A stretch of DNA of 64,000 nt, from contig CAWFXW010000037.1 of the NCBI GenBank assembly GCA_963819785.1, positions 248,001-312,000 on the forward strand. The letters are read 5' to 3'. Position numbers and translations under genes: made by a program. Under the pieces are notes generated by a model, which searched no databases, had not been told where the DNA came from, and saw nothing but the letters and a program-made list of their open reading frames with translations. Source of the stretch: Palsa-504 sp963819785. Its GTDB lineage: Bacteria; Actinomycetota; Actinomycetes; Streptosporangiales; Streptosporangiaceae. Positions 54,884-64,000 of this stretch are shown one piece after another (positions within the stretch are counted from its first letter, which is position 1; every line of letters begins with the position of its first letter).

Positions 54884-55970
54884 TGGCCGCCGTCATCGAC
54901 CCGGCTGACCGGGCGTTCCTGACCAGGCAGATGCATGAGGTCCGCGGCTGGGCCGAGCGCTCGGCGGGCCAGTTCACCGTCGCGGTCGTCTACGGCGGGG
55001 TGTCGGCCGAGGACCAGTTCTACATCGCCAAGAGCCCGCCGGAGCAGCTGTCGGTCACGGCGCTGTCCAGCGTGCTGACCGGACTCGGCGTGCGTTTTTC
55101 GGTCCTGGACCCGTGCCGGCCGGAGTTCATCGCGGAGCTGGCCGGCTTCGATGTCGCGCTGCCGAACCTGCACGGCCCGTTCGGTGAGGACGGCCGCCTG
55201 CAAGGACTGCTGGACTACCTGCGCACGCCTTGCTGCGGCAGCGGCGTGGCCGCCTCCGCGATCGCCGCGGACAAGATCTTGTGCAAGCAGATGATGCAAG
55301 CCCTGGGCATCCCGACGCCGGCCTGGCGGACCTGGCCCGGCCCCGCCGCCACGTGGCCGGGGCACCCGGTCATGGTCAAGCCCCGCATGGGCGGCTCCAG
55401 CGTGGGCATGAGCCTGGCCCGCGACCAGCATGGCCTGCCCGCCGCGCTCGCCCTGGCCGAAACCGGCGACCCGCCCGGCGTGCTGGTCGAGGACTACGTC
55501 CCCGGCCTGCCGGTCACCGTCGGCCTGCTGGAACTGCCCGGCGGCGTCCTGGTCTTCCCGCCCCTAGCGACCCGCGTGGACGCCGGCGAGTTCTACGACG
55601 CCGCCGCCAAGCTCGGCGCCGACGACAGCAGCACGGTCTGGTACGGCCACGCCGCTCTTCCCGGGCCGGCGCAGGCCGCCCTCACCAGCGCACGCCCTGG
55701 CCCTGTGGGACGGCCTGGGCTGCCGGGGCATGGCCCGGGCCGACTTCATCGTCACCGAACCCGGCGACGTCTTCGCCCTGGAGCTGAACACCATCCCCGG
55801 CATGTCCTGGGACTCCAACTTCCTCACCGCCGCCGGCCTGTGCGGGCTGGAGCCCGCCAACGTCGTCACCGCGATCCTGCACGAGGCCCTGACCCGGCCG
55901 CGGTACGATGCACCGCTACCGGTCCCGGCGCTCACCGCCCGACCGGACCCGGAATCCCGCGCCATGCTGA
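54883..55970 (+). pseudogene. ddl: D-alanine-D-alanine ligase-like ATP-grasp enzyme, frameshifted
   Basis: ATP-grasp ligase: VAVVYGGVSAED at the start, LHGPFGEDGRLQGLLDYL, SGVAASAIAADKILCKQMM, MVKPRMGGSSVGMS, then at ~55690 a frame change to HALALWDGLGCRGMARADFIV and FALELNTIPGMSWDSNF (the Mg-binding ELNTxPGM). The second frame carries on without stop into the next gene. A TGA in the third frame at 55968-55970 would give 362 codons if a second base had been inserted, a normal Ddl length. It joins two D-amino acids with ATP. The end coordinate is inferred. Confidence 0.8.
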
Positions 55971-55990
55971 CCGCCGAAGGAGGCCCGCCG

Positions 55991-56550
55991 GTGTCCCGCG
56001 TCCACCAGGTGCCGATGTGCCGGCAGCGCATCGACCCCGGCGAGTGGGACGCGCACGGCGGCGCCGCGCTCGGCGACCGGGCCGAATGGTCCGACCGGGC
56101 CTGCGGCATGGCCGCGCTGCGGATGATCCTGCTGGCCTACCGCCGCCCCGCGCCGCCCCTGACCGAACTGGTCGCGCTCGGCGTCCGGCGAGGGAGCCCT
56201 GACCGACCGCGGCTGGCTGCACGCCGGCATCGCCCGCCTGTCCGGCGAGTTCGGGATCCCCGCCCACGCGCAGGCCGTCACCGCCCCGGACCTGCCCGGG
56301 CACCTGGCTGCCGCCCCGGTGATCGTCTCGGTGACCGAGAAGTTCCCCGACGACGGCCGCAAAGGCGGCCACCTGGTGGTGGCCCGCGGCTACCACGACA
56401 CCCAGCCCGGCGACCCCGACATTCTCTTCCGTGACCCGTCCGGCTGGGGCCAGACCTGCGACCGGGTTCCGCTGTCCCGGCTCGCCGCCTCCTACACCGG
56501 ACGCTGCATCACCTTCGCGCCGCTGACCCCCGCCACCGAGAGGAACCTGA
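55991..56550 (+). pseudogene. Peptidase C39-like cysteine protease, frameshifted
   Basis: GTG 55991 with GAAGGAGG seven bases upstream: VSRVHQVPMCRQRIDPGEW, catalytic Cys in WSDRACGMAALRMIL, then a frameshift at ~56190 to EGALTDRGWLHAGIARLSGEFGIP, catalytic His in GGHLVVARGYHD, and LFRDPSGWGQ with the Asp. This is the C39_2/papain-like fold used to cut or bind peptides. The second frame runs into murF without stopping; a TGA at 56548-56550 in the third frame would end it naturally. Possibly a peptide-processing partner of the ligases. Confidence 0.7.
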
Positions 56551-56552
56551 CC

Positions 56553-57629
<1,077 letters not shown>

Positions 57630-57636
<7 letters not shown>

Positions 57637-58001
57637 CAGCTCCAGCACCATGTCCGCCGCGCCGAAGAACGCCACGGCCGGCCAGGCCGAGATGATCGCG
57701 CCGAGCAGCCCGTACCGGGCTCCGGACGTGATGTCCGCGGCGGCCATGACGGCAAGGCCGAGCAACTGCATTGCCTCGGCTGTCCCGGGCACCCACGGGT
57801 CACGCTCTTCGCCCAGCAGCACCAGCGACGCGCCGACGATCAGCCCGCCCAGGCTCACCGCCACCAGCAGGGCAGCCGTCCAGTCCATGCCGTGACCCCT
57901 GGCCAGCGCATAGGCGCTGGTGCAGCCGACGGTCAGCGCGCTGCCGCTACCACGCACAGCACCACGGTGGCCGCGCCGCCGGTCAGCCGGTCCCCGGTCA
58001 T
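57630..58001 (-). pseudogene. DUF2637 membrane protein 2, frameshifted and truncated at the murF junction
   Basis: ATG 58001: MTGDRLTGGAATVVLCVVAAA, then a short shift in a GCGCGC run to ALTVGCTSAYALARGHGMDW, ALLVAVSLGGLIVGASLVLL, LLGLAVMAAADITSGARYGLLGAIISAWPAVAFFGAADMVLELVP (in parts). It is built like the DUF2637 gene at 58.4-59.0 kb (same SxxYxLAxxHG opening and ISAWPAVAFFG closing). These four-helix proteins are found in actinobacterial plasmids and integrative elements (SpdB-like spread proteins). Its end meets the truncated murF. Confidence 0.65.
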
Positions 58002-58405
58002 CGTGACCGTCCCCGGCGCACGGCCGGTGGCGTGGTCTTGCGCACAGCCGGGGTGGCGTCCAGGCGCAGTGTCGGCACGCTGGGCCCGGGCACCACCGGC
58101 GCGGGCCGGCGGATCTCACTGGAGTCCCGGAAGCACATCGGGTAATACCGGAAGCACATCGGGTAATAGAGGTTCCGGGATGCCGTGTTACGCCGGGCGG
58201 GGCGGCCATCGCGCAGCACGGCGACGCCGCGGTCCTCGACGCACACCCGCCACTCATCCGGGCCGCACTGTTCCACGATGCTTCCCGGCAGCCACGGCCA
58301 CGCCGCCCGGTCGCCGTGTTCTTCCTGCCGGGTGCGGGGGTAGCGGACCTCGACCGGGCTGTCGTCGGGAAACCGGCCGTCGTTGTCGCTGTCGTCGTAT
58401 GCCAT
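57998..58405 (-). CDS. Hypothetical protein with a tandem YYPMCFR heptad, 135 aa
   Basis: ATG 58405. Acidic, polar start (MAYDDSDNDGRFPDDSPVE), a middle WLPGSIVEQCGPDEWRVCVEDRGVAVLRDG that looks like a small folded domain, then two identical seven-residue units encoded by a perfect 21-bp tandem repeat, and a basic Pro/Arg tail. The stop overlaps the start of the DUF2637 gene downstream (ATGA) and it lies 17 bp after the other DUF2637 gene, so the three form one operon. No family recognised. Confidence 0.6.
   Translation of the reverse strand: MAYDDSDNDGRFPDDSPVEVRYPRTRQEEHGDRAAWPWLPGSIVEQCGPDEWRVCVEDRGVAVLRDGRPARRNTASRNLYYPMCFRYYPMCFRDSSEIRRPAPVVPGPSVPTLRLDATPAVRKTTPPAVRRGRSR
58127..58168. 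repeat. Perfect 21-bp tandem duplication
   Basis: The 21-mer beginning CCGGAAGCACATCGGG occurs at 58127-58147 and 58148-58168 with no mismatch. It keeps the frame and duplicates YYPMCFR. Probably a recent slippage event. Confidence 0.85.
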
Positions 58406-58422
58406 CGGGGTGCCTCCCTTGC

Positions 58423-59050
58423 CTAGACCGCGTCCGGCGTACGGCCGGCGAGGTGCGCCTGAACCTGCTGGGCCTTGCCCTGGCCGACGCGCAGGGCACG
58501 CTGGATCTCCCGCAGTGACGGGACGTTGCCCGCACCGGCAGCGGGGAAGGCCCGCCCGGCCGCGTCCAGCAGGCCACCCGTCCCGGTGTGACGGCGGCGG
58601 GCCAGCTCATCGGCTGCATCTGCTGCCACATCCCCAGATGCAGGCCGTACCGCCGGGTGCATCCCGGTGTTGCGCCGCATCCAGGTGAGCAGTTCCATGC
58701 AGCCGACGTAGGCGGCCACTGGCCACACCGACAGCAGCGCACCGGTAAGACCCGCTTGGAGCCCGTAGCCGACGTTCGCGGCGATCGTGGCGCCGATCCC
58801 CGCCAGCAGCATGACCCGGGCCAGCACCGGCACGTCGCGCCCTTGCCGGGAGGCGACCAGCATGGCCGACGACGCGGCGGCGATCAGCCCGTCACCGGCC
58901 AGCGGCAGCAGCGCGGCCGAGGCGATGGCCTGGCCGTGGTCACGGGGCGAGGGTGTAGATGTGGGAGTAGGAGTCGCTGCCGGCGAAAAGCCCTACCGCC
59001 AGCACGATCCCGGTGGTTACCCGCCTGGTGGCGGTGTCGTTCGCGGTCAT
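58423..59050 (-). pseudogene. DUF2637 membrane protein 1 (conjugative-element type), one frameshift
   Basis: ATG 59050: MTANDTATRRVTTGIVLAVG, LFAGSDSYSHIYTLA. At ~58945 a run of four C puts a TGA in frame; with three C the protein continues RDHGQAIASAALLPLAGDGLI, ASSAMLVASRQGRDVPVLAR, GLQAGLTGALLSVWPVAAYVG, then a cytoplasmic tail with an HTH-like PSLREIQRALRVGQGKAQQVQAHLAG. About 209 codons. This SYxHIxxLAxxHGQ pattern is the DUF2637 signature found on actinomycete plasmids and AICEs. A single-base insertion explains the break. Confidence 0.78.
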
Positions 59051-59089
59051 GGTCACATGTCCGTCCCGGTGAATTCGGGACCTTAAAAC

Positions 59090-59302
59090 ATGAATCCTTG
59101 TCTGAAGAGCAAGACGCTGAAGAACCGGCTGCACATCGACCTGGCGCCCTCGCCGGACGCGGGCCAGCAGGCCGAGGTGCGGCGCCTGGAGGAACTCGGG
59201 GCCCGGCGGGTCAACGTCGGCCAGGATCCGGACAAGGTCAGCTGGGTCGTCATGGCCGACCCGGAGGGCAACGAGTTCTGCGTACTCAGCGCGCGCGAGT
59301 AA
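59090..59302 (+). pseudogene. C-terminal half of a VOC/glyoxalase-like protein
   Basis: KTLKNRLHIDLAPSPDAGQQ, EVRRLEELGARRVNVGQ, SWVVMADPEGNEFCVL, ending at 59302. This is the second half of the short VOC proteins common in actinobacteria; the first ~60 residues are missing. The ATG at 59090 has no ribosome binding site, so the gene has lost its 5' part, probably at the edge of the accessory island. Confidence 0.75.
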
Positions 59303-59314
59303 GGCCGGCCTGGC

Positions 59315-60631
59315 TCAGTCCAGGCGGGACGGGCGGTGCCGGATCGCTCGGGCGACATCGGCCGCCAACGACGCGGCGTCGGCCTCATCCAGCGAGGCGA
59401 AGGAGATCCTGATCCCGGGCGGGGCGGCGATCCGGAATCGCTGCCCGGGGGCGACTGCCCAGCCCGCCTCGGCCAGCGCGGACGCGATGCCGTCCTCATC
59501 GGCCACGCGTACCCAGCAGGTGAATCCCGACCTGCCGCTGGCGGCGATGCCGTGATCTCGCAGGGCCGAACGCAGCGCCTGACCGCGGCGCGCGTATACC
59601 TGTGCCGCGGCGTCCAGTACGCGCGTCACCGCCGGATCCGACCACAGGTCTGCCACCAGCTCCTGGAGCTGATAACTCACCCACCCGGTGCCGAGCGCCT
59701 GGCGGCCCGCGACCCGCGCGATGGTGGCCTCGTCCCCGGCTAGCACCGCGAGCCGCAGGTCGGGGCCCAGCGACTTGGACACCGAACGGATTGTGACCCA
59801 GCGCGGCAATCCAGCGGCCGCCGACCAGGCAGGCATGCCCGCGACCGGCCCGGCGTGGTCGTCCTCGATCAGCCCGACGGACGGGTGGCGCCGCAGGATC
59901 GCACTGATCGCGGCGGCGCGGTCGCCGTCCCAGGCGGCACCGGTCGCGGCCTGGGCCCGCGGGGTCGCGATTACCGCGCCCGCACCCCGGGCGAGCGCGG
60001 TCTCCAGCTCGGCGGGCCGCAGCCCCTGGTCGTCGACCGGGACCGGCACCGCGGTGTAGCCCATGGCCGCGACCAGGTCGAACGTCACCGCGTGGCCGGG
60101 ATCCTCGACGATGACGCGATCCGAGGGGGTGAGCCAGGTGGCCAGGACCCGCTCGATGCCGTCCAGCGCGCCGCCGGTGACCATGAGGCTGCTCGCGTCG
60201 ATCCCGTCGGCGGCCAGGTACGCGGTGGCCAGCCGCCGCAGCCGCGGCGCGACCGGGGCCCCGGCGTATTGCCGCAGCGCCCGCGCGGCCGGCCGGGCCG
60301 GCAACGTCGGCAGCAACGCCGGATCGGGGCCGCCGGTGATCAGGTCGCGGGTGCCCGCCGGAACGGTCAGGTACGCGCGGCTGCTGACCGGGGGAGCATC
60401 TCGGATCCGGGTGCCGGCCCGGCCCGCACCTGCGGTGATGCCGCGGCGGCGCAGGTCGCCGTAGGCCGCGGCGACCGTGGTCGGGCTGACGCCGAGCTGA
60501 TCGGCCAGCTCGCGGACCGCGGGGAGCCGGTCTCCCGGGGTGAGCTGGCCGCCGCGGATGCCCGCTTCCACGCTGGCCGATATTTCCTTGGCGGTGCCGC
60601 CCGATACGCGATATCGTACCAGTATGTTCAC
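59315..60631 (-). CDS. MocR/PdxR-like regulator (GntR HTH fused to aminotransferase domain)
   Basis: 438 aa. N-terminal GntR wHTH (GQLTPGDRLPAVRELADQLGVSPTTVAAAYGDLRRRGITAG, in parts; residues 15-70) joined to a fold-type I aminotransferase domain with GLIEDDHAGPVAGMP and the PLP lysine in IRSVSKSLGPDLRLAVLAG. MocR proteins bind PLP and control vitamin B6, GABA or amino-acid genes, usually divergent ones. The start is GTG 60631, with no Shine-Dalgarno sequence and an operator-like palindrome a few bases upstream, so it may be leaderless and autoregulated. Its divergent target is the PLP lyase gene. Confidence 0.9.
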   Translation of the reverse strand: MNILVRYRVSGGTAKEISASVEAGIRGGQLTPGDRLPAVRELADQLGVSPTTVAAAYGDLRRRGITAGAGRAGTRIRDAPPVSSRAYLTVPAGTRDLITGGPDPALLPTLPARPAARALRQYAGAPVAPRLRRLATAYLAADGIDASSLMVTGGALDGIERVLATWLTPSDRVIVEDPGHAVTFDLVAAMGYTAVPVPVDDQGLRPAELETALARGAGAVIATPRAQAATGAAWDGDRAAAISAILRRHPSVGLIEDDHAGPVAGMPAWSAAAGLPRWVTIRSVSKSLGPDLRLAVLAGDEATIARVAGRQALGTGWVSYQLQELVADLWSDPAVTRVLDAAAQVYARRGQALRSALRDHGIAASGRSGFTCWVRVADEDGIASALAEAGWAVAPGQRFRIAAPPGIRISFASLDEADAASLAADVARAIRHRPSRLD

Positions 60632-60639
60632 AGTTTGTA

Positions 60640-60655
60640 CTGTAACATTTTACAG
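60640..60655. promoter_or_regulatory. Palindrome between the mocR-type gene and the PLP lyase gene
   Basis: CTGTAA-CATT-TTACAG, with further CAGT/ACTG-like half-sites at 60620-60640 (AGTATGTTCACAGTTTGTAC). Good candidate operator for the MocR-type protein and likely overlapping both promoters. Confidence 0.5.
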
Positions 60656-60709
60656 CACCATACGGAACCAGCGCCGGAACGAGCGCCGGAACCGGCGCGG
60701 GGAGGTCGT

Positions 60710-61867
60710 ATGAGCGGAACCTTCTCCGCCGAGTCCAGGCTCATCCACGCGGGCACCGAACGCCGGTCCAGCCAGCCAGCCACCCCGCCGCTGGTGCCGG
60801 CCAGCATTTACGTATCCGCGGGGGAGCCGCGCCCGGGCCGGGGCTACGGCCGGGACGGCAACCCGGGCTGGGAGGCGCTCGAGGAGGCGCTCGGCGGGCT
60901 GGAGGACGCGCAGGCGGTGGCATTCGCGTCCGGCCAGGCGGCCTCGATGGCGCTGATGCTCGCCCTGGCCGCCGGACGCGACCGCATCGTGCTGCCGGCC
61001 GACGGCTACTACGGCGCCCGTGTGCTGGCGGACAAGCTGCGGCCGCACGGCGCCGCCCCGGTCCACGCCGACCTGCGGGATCTGGCCGCGGTGGCGCGCG
61101 AGCTGAAGGCCGCGCCGTCGGTCTTGTGGGCCGAGACGCCGACCAACCCGCTGCTGCGCGTGGCCGACCTGGCCGCACTGGCCGAGGCCGCCGCCGCGGC
61201 CGGAGCACCCATGGTGGTGGACAACACCACCGCCACCGGACTGCTCCAGCGGCCGCTTGACTGGGGCGCGGCCGCTTCCCTTTACTCGCTCACCAAGGCG
61301 ATATCCGGACACTCGGATGTGATCGGCGGGGCGGTGGTCAGCCGGGATCCCGAGCTGATCGGGACGCTCAGGGCCTGGCGCAGCAGCGGCGGGGGCATCC
61401 CCGGGCCGTTCGAGGCCTGGCTGGCGCTGCGCGGGCTGAAGACCCTGCCGCTGCGGATCGCGCGCCAGTCGGCCAGCGCGCTGGCCATCGCGCGGCATCT
61501 CGCCGGCCATCGGAACGTCCGCGCCGTGCACTATCCGGGTATCGCGCCCGCCACGCTGGCGCTCGCAGAGCGCCAGATGCCGGACGGCTTCGGCCCGCTG
61601 CTGTCCTTCGAGGTGGACCCGGCTGGGACCGGTACCCCGCAGCAGGCCGCGGACCTGGTGGTGGCCAGCGCCCGGCTGATCCTCCCGGCAACCAGCTTCG
61701 GCGGGGTGGAGTCGACCTGGGAACGCCGCTCCAGGTGGCCGAGCGAGACGGCGCCCGGCGGTCTGATCAGGCTATCGGTGGGCGTGGAACCCGCCGCCGA
61801 CCTGATCGCCGACATCGACGAGGCCCTCAGCACGCTGGCGAACAAATCCGCAGTGGAGGCGCCGTGA
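60710..61867 (+). CDS. Cys/Met metabolism PLP enzyme (cystathionine gamma-synthase/lyase type)
   Basis: 385 aa from ATG 60710, with GGGAGGT five bases upstream. Fold-type I PLP lyase: ESRLIHAGTERRSSQPATPPLVPASIY, YGRDGNPGWEALEEALGGLEDAQAVAFASGQAA (in parts), WAETPTNPLLRVADL, VVDNTTATGLLQRPL, and the PLP lysine in LYSLTKAISGHSDVIGGAV. It makes or splits thioether amino acids. The stop overlaps the start of the GNAT gene (GTGA), a translationally coupled pair. Probably controlled by the divergent MocR-type protein. Confidence 0.92.
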   Translation: MSGTFSAESRLIHAGTERRSSQPATPPLVPASIYVSAGEPRPGRGYGRDGNPGWEALEEALGGLEDAQAVAFASGQAASMALMLALAAGRDRIVLPADGYYGARVLADKLRPHGAAPVHADLRDLAAVARELKAAPSVLWAETPTNPLLRVADLAALAEAAAAAGAPMVVDNTTATGLLQRPLDWGAAASLYSLTKAISGHSDVIGGAVVSRDPELIGTLRAWRSSGGGIPGPFEAWLALRGLKTLPLRIARQSASALAIARHLAGHRNVRAVHYPGIAPATLALAERQMPDGFGPLLSFEVDPAGTGTPQQAADLVVASARLILPATSFGGVESTWERRSRWPSETAPGGLIRLSVGVEPAADLIADIDEALSTLANKSAVEAP

Positions 61868-62943
61868 CGCGCAAGATCGTGGGCGACTACGAAATCAACG
61901 ACGACCCGGGCCGGGTGGACGCCGACGCCGCGGTGGCGTTCTTGACCGCCGAGGCCTACTGGGGCCGGTGGCGCGGCGCGCAGGACATCAAGGATCAGAT
62001 TGCCGCGGCCTGGCGAGTGGTGGGCGTCTACGACCTGGCCGGGGGCATGGTCGGCTTCGCCCGCGCCTTCGGCGACCGCGGGTGCGCCTACCTGGCCGAC
62101 GTCTACGTGCTGCCCGGGCACCGCGGCGCCGGGCTGGGCAAGGCCCTCGTGGCAATGATGATCGAGGACGGCCCAGGCGCCGGATGGCGATGGGTGCTGC
62201 ACACCTTGGACGCGCATGGCCTGTACCGGCAGTTCGGCTTCGCCCGGCCCGATCATCGCCTCATGGAGCGGCGGGCGCGGACCGAAGACGTCCGGCCCAG
62301 GCCGGAGGCCTCAGCCGGGACGCTGGCGGGCAAGGTGATCCGGCTGGAGCCGCTGCAGCACCAGCACGTGGCCGGGCTGGTCGCCGCGGCGGCCGACGGA
62401 GCGGAGCTGTACCGCTGGTCCGCGGTGCCGCAGGACGAGGCCGCCGTCCGTCAGTACGTCGAGACAGCGATCGCGGCCCGGGACGGCGGAACCGCCGTGC
62501 CCTTCGCCGTGGTCCGGACCGCGGACGACACCGTGATCGGCTCGACCCGGTTCTTCGACTTCGGCTACTGGGCTTGGCCGGCCAGCCAGGACGGCACCAG
62601 TGCGGCACGCACCGGCCCGGACACCTGTGAGATCGGCTACACCTGGCTCAGCCCGGCCGCGATCAGGACCGGGGCGAACACCGAGATGAAGCGCCTGATG
62701 CTGGCGCACGCCTTCGAGGTCTGGCGAGCATCCTCAGTGGCCCTGCACACCGACGCCCGCAACCAGCGGTCACGGGACGCCATGCAGCGGATCGGCCTGC
62801 GCTACGAGGGCGTGCTGCGCGCGCACCGGCTCGGTTCCGACGGCAAGCCGCGGGACTCAGCGCGGTTCAGCGTCACCGCCGCCGACTGGCCGGCGGTCAG
62901 ACAGCATCTTGGCGAGCTTGACCGCCGGTACCAGCGATCGTGA
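61864..62943 (+). CDS. Tandem GNAT acetyltransferase (two GNAT domains)
   Basis: 359 aa from GTG 61864. Domain 1 (1-140): GDYEINDDPGRVDADAAVAFL, YLADVYVLPGHRGAGLGKALV (acetyl-CoA loop), LYRQFGFARPDHRLMER. Domain 2 (150-350) is RimJ/RimL-like: IRLEPLQHQHVAGLVAAA, IGSTRFFDFGYW, EIGYTWLSPAAIRTGANTEMKRLML, HTDARNQRSRDAMQRIGLRYEGVLRAHR (in parts). The first domain resembles the short acetyltransferases that act on small amines; the second N-terminal or amino-acid acylases. Coupled to the PLP lyase. It overlaps the convergent kamA-type gene by 47 bp. Confidence 0.9.
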   Translation: MTRKIVGDYEINDDPGRVDADAAVAFLTAEAYWGRWRGAQDIKDQIAAAWRVVGVYDLAGGMVGFARAFGDRGCAYLADVYVLPGHRGAGLGKALVAMMIEDGPGAGWRWVLHTLDAHGLYRQFGFARPDHRLMERRARTEDVRPRPEASAGTLAGKVIRLEPLQHQHVAGLVAAAADGAELYRWSAVPQDEAAVRQYVETAIAARDGGTAVPFAVVRTADDTVIGSTRFFDFGYWAWPASQDGTSAARTGPDTCEIGYTWLSPAAIRTGANTEMKRLMLAHAFEVWRASSVALHTDARNQRSRDAMQRIGLRYEGVLRAHRLGSDGKPRDSARFSVTAADWPAVRQHLGELDRRYQRS

Positions 62944-64000
62944 GCACCGTGGCGCTGCCGGCCCGCGGTCGCGTGCCCTGCGAACGCCACCAGTTCTGGC
63001 CTGATTCGGGCAGCGTGTAGATCGGGTCGTAGTAGGGGTACTCGCGGCCGATGGCGAGCTCGTCGTCGGCCTCGATGGCGGTGTGGTAGTTCTTCGTCCA
63101 GTACGAGATACCGCGCTCGTTGTCGTACCTGGCCACCTGGTGCACCCAGCGCTTGCCGACATAGGGCACGTCGCAGACCACCCGCGGGGTGGCAAACCCG
63201 GGCAGGTAGCCCATGATGTCGTGCTGCAGCGCCTGAGCCTCGTGGACCGCCAGCCGCCAGTGCTCGCTGCCCGGGATCATGTCACACATGTAGAAGTAGT
63301 AGGGCATGATGCCGGCCCCGTCGAGCAGGGCGAAGCACAGGTCGAGCATGGCCTCGCTGCTGTTGTTCACCCCGCGCAGCAGGACGCCCTGGTTCCGCAC
63401 ATCGCGTATCCCGGCCTCCAGCATGGCCCCGGCGGCCTGCGCCACGAGCGGGGTCACCGACTGGGCCGCGTTCACGTGGGTGTGGATCGCGATGCTCACC
63501 CCACGCGAGCGGGCGGTGCCCGCCAGCCGGGCCATGCCCGCGCGCACCTCGTCGGACAGCCAGTGCTGCGGCAGGCCCATCAGCGCCTTGCTGGCCAGCC
63601 GGATGTCGCGGATCGAGTCGATCTCGAGCAGCGAGGACACGAAGCCTTCCAGCCGCGGCCAGGGCAGGTTGGCCACGTCGCCGCCGGACACCACCACGTC
63701 GCGGACGCCGGGGGTGCGGCGCAGGTAGTCCAGCATGGCACCGAGCCGGTCGTCGCGGGCCAGCATGAACTTGTGCTTGTCGGTGGTGGCGGTGGCGTTG
63801 CCGACCAGGTCCATCCGGGTGCAGTGACCGCAGTACTGCGGGCAGGTCGGCAGCAGCTCGGCCAGCACCTTGGTCGGGTAGCGGTGGGTCAGGCCTTCGA
63901 CGGCCCACATCTCCGCCTCGTGCAGCGAGTCACGCTGGGCGTACGGGTGCGATGGCCAGTCGGTCCGCCGGTCGCTGAACGCCGGGATCATGTACCGGCG
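62897..64000 (-). CDS. KamA family radical SAM protein (lysine 2,3-aminomutase type), partial
   Basis: The frame is open to the window edge (three codons precede the Met at 63991), so the N-terminus is missing; full-length members are about 450 aa. The cluster motif CPQYCGHCTRMD (CxxxCxxC) lies near the start of the visible part. DVVVSGGDVANLPW, DIRLASKALMGLPQHWL, GVSIAIHTHVNAAQSVTPL, LLRGVNNSSEAML and PYYFYMCDMIPGSEHWRL are typical KamA segments. It binds PLP and SAM and shifts an amino group, or belongs to the relaxed-substrate KamA clade of actinobacteria. Confidence 0.92.
   Translation of the reverse strand, partial: RRYMIPAFSDRRTDWPSHPYAQRDSLHEAEMWAVEGLTHRYPTKVLAELLPTCPQYCGHCTRMDLVGNATATTDKHKFMLARDDRLGAMLDYLRRTPGVRDVVVSGGDVANLPWPRLEGFVSSLLEIDSIRDIRLASKALMGLPQHWLSDEVRAGMARLAGTARSRGVSIAIHTHVNAAQSVTPLVAQAAGAMLEAGIRDVRNQGVLLRGVNNSSEAMLDLCFALLDGAGIMPYYFYMCDMIPGSEHWRLAVHEAQALQHDIMGYLPGFATPRVVCDVPYVGKRWVHQVARYDNERGISYWTKNYHTAIEADDELAIGREYPYYDPIYTLPESGQNWWRSQGTRPRAGSATVLTIAGTGGQARQDAV

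Overview
The window is GC-rich DNA with short intergenic gaps, frequent GTG starts, 4-base ATGA/GTGA gene overlaps and many actinobacterial family types: F420/PPOX-type flavin proteins, a PAC2 protein, an AfsR-like LuxR regulator, small membrane proteins and DUF2637 proteins. It is most likely a chromosomal segment of a filamentous or soil actinomycete. The genus cannot be fixed from sequence alone.

Layout. 0-13 kb is mainly housekeeping or peripheral metabolism: the end of a possibly secreted protein, a small membrane protein, a tandem PPOX protein, moaA, a CDF metal exporter, a TAT-lipoprotein Rieske protein, a 5'-3' exonuclease, an M24 peptidase, a PAC2 protein, a sugar-ABC ATPase, an Lrp regulator, a divergent TetR/MFS pair with a clear palindromic operator, and two truncated genes (the tail of a HerA-like ATPase and an acyl-CoA-synthetase-like domain). 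13-25 kb holds a large LuxR/ATPase regulator, a 1439-residue GH38 alpha-mannosidase next to thiE, a TnpB transposase relic, and a TPP-riboswitch-controlled thiO-thiS-thiG-thiD operon. 25-38 kb carries ArsR, MarR/MFS and LacI regulators. The LacI gene precedes a dehydrogenase plus a complete branched-chain-type ABC transporter (SBP, livH, livM, livG, livF), and two LacI-type operators lie in front of that set. A DUF2127 membrane protein, a phosphotransferase and an O-methyltransferase follow.

From about 39.5 to 59.3 kb the window becomes an accessory island full of broken genes: an ISAzo13-type transposase stub, a NACHT NTPase (probable anti-phage NLR-like protein) apparently split by a ~3-kb insertion carrying an ISL3 transposase and a decayed gene, an integrase remnant, a GNAT-AAA ATPase fusion, an HTH/TPR regulator coupled to a flavoprotein, a truncated second copy of that regulator, a decayed cell-wall-like set dapF-ddl-(C39 peptidase-like)-murF, and two DUF2637 membrane proteins typical of actinobacterial conjugative elements. 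The murF and second DUF2637 ends collide at a rearrangement junction, and a 5'-truncated VOC gene marks the right edge. The final 5 kb is again ordinary: a MocR-type regulator divergent from a PLP-lyase/GNAT operon, and a partial KamA-type radical SAM protein.

Reading frames are interrupted in at least ten genes, mostly by what look like single extra bases. Some are next to homopolymers and may be assembly errors. In the 54-57.6 kb cluster the density, combined with real truncation, favours decay. Functions are assigned from motifs recognised by eye; no database search was run.
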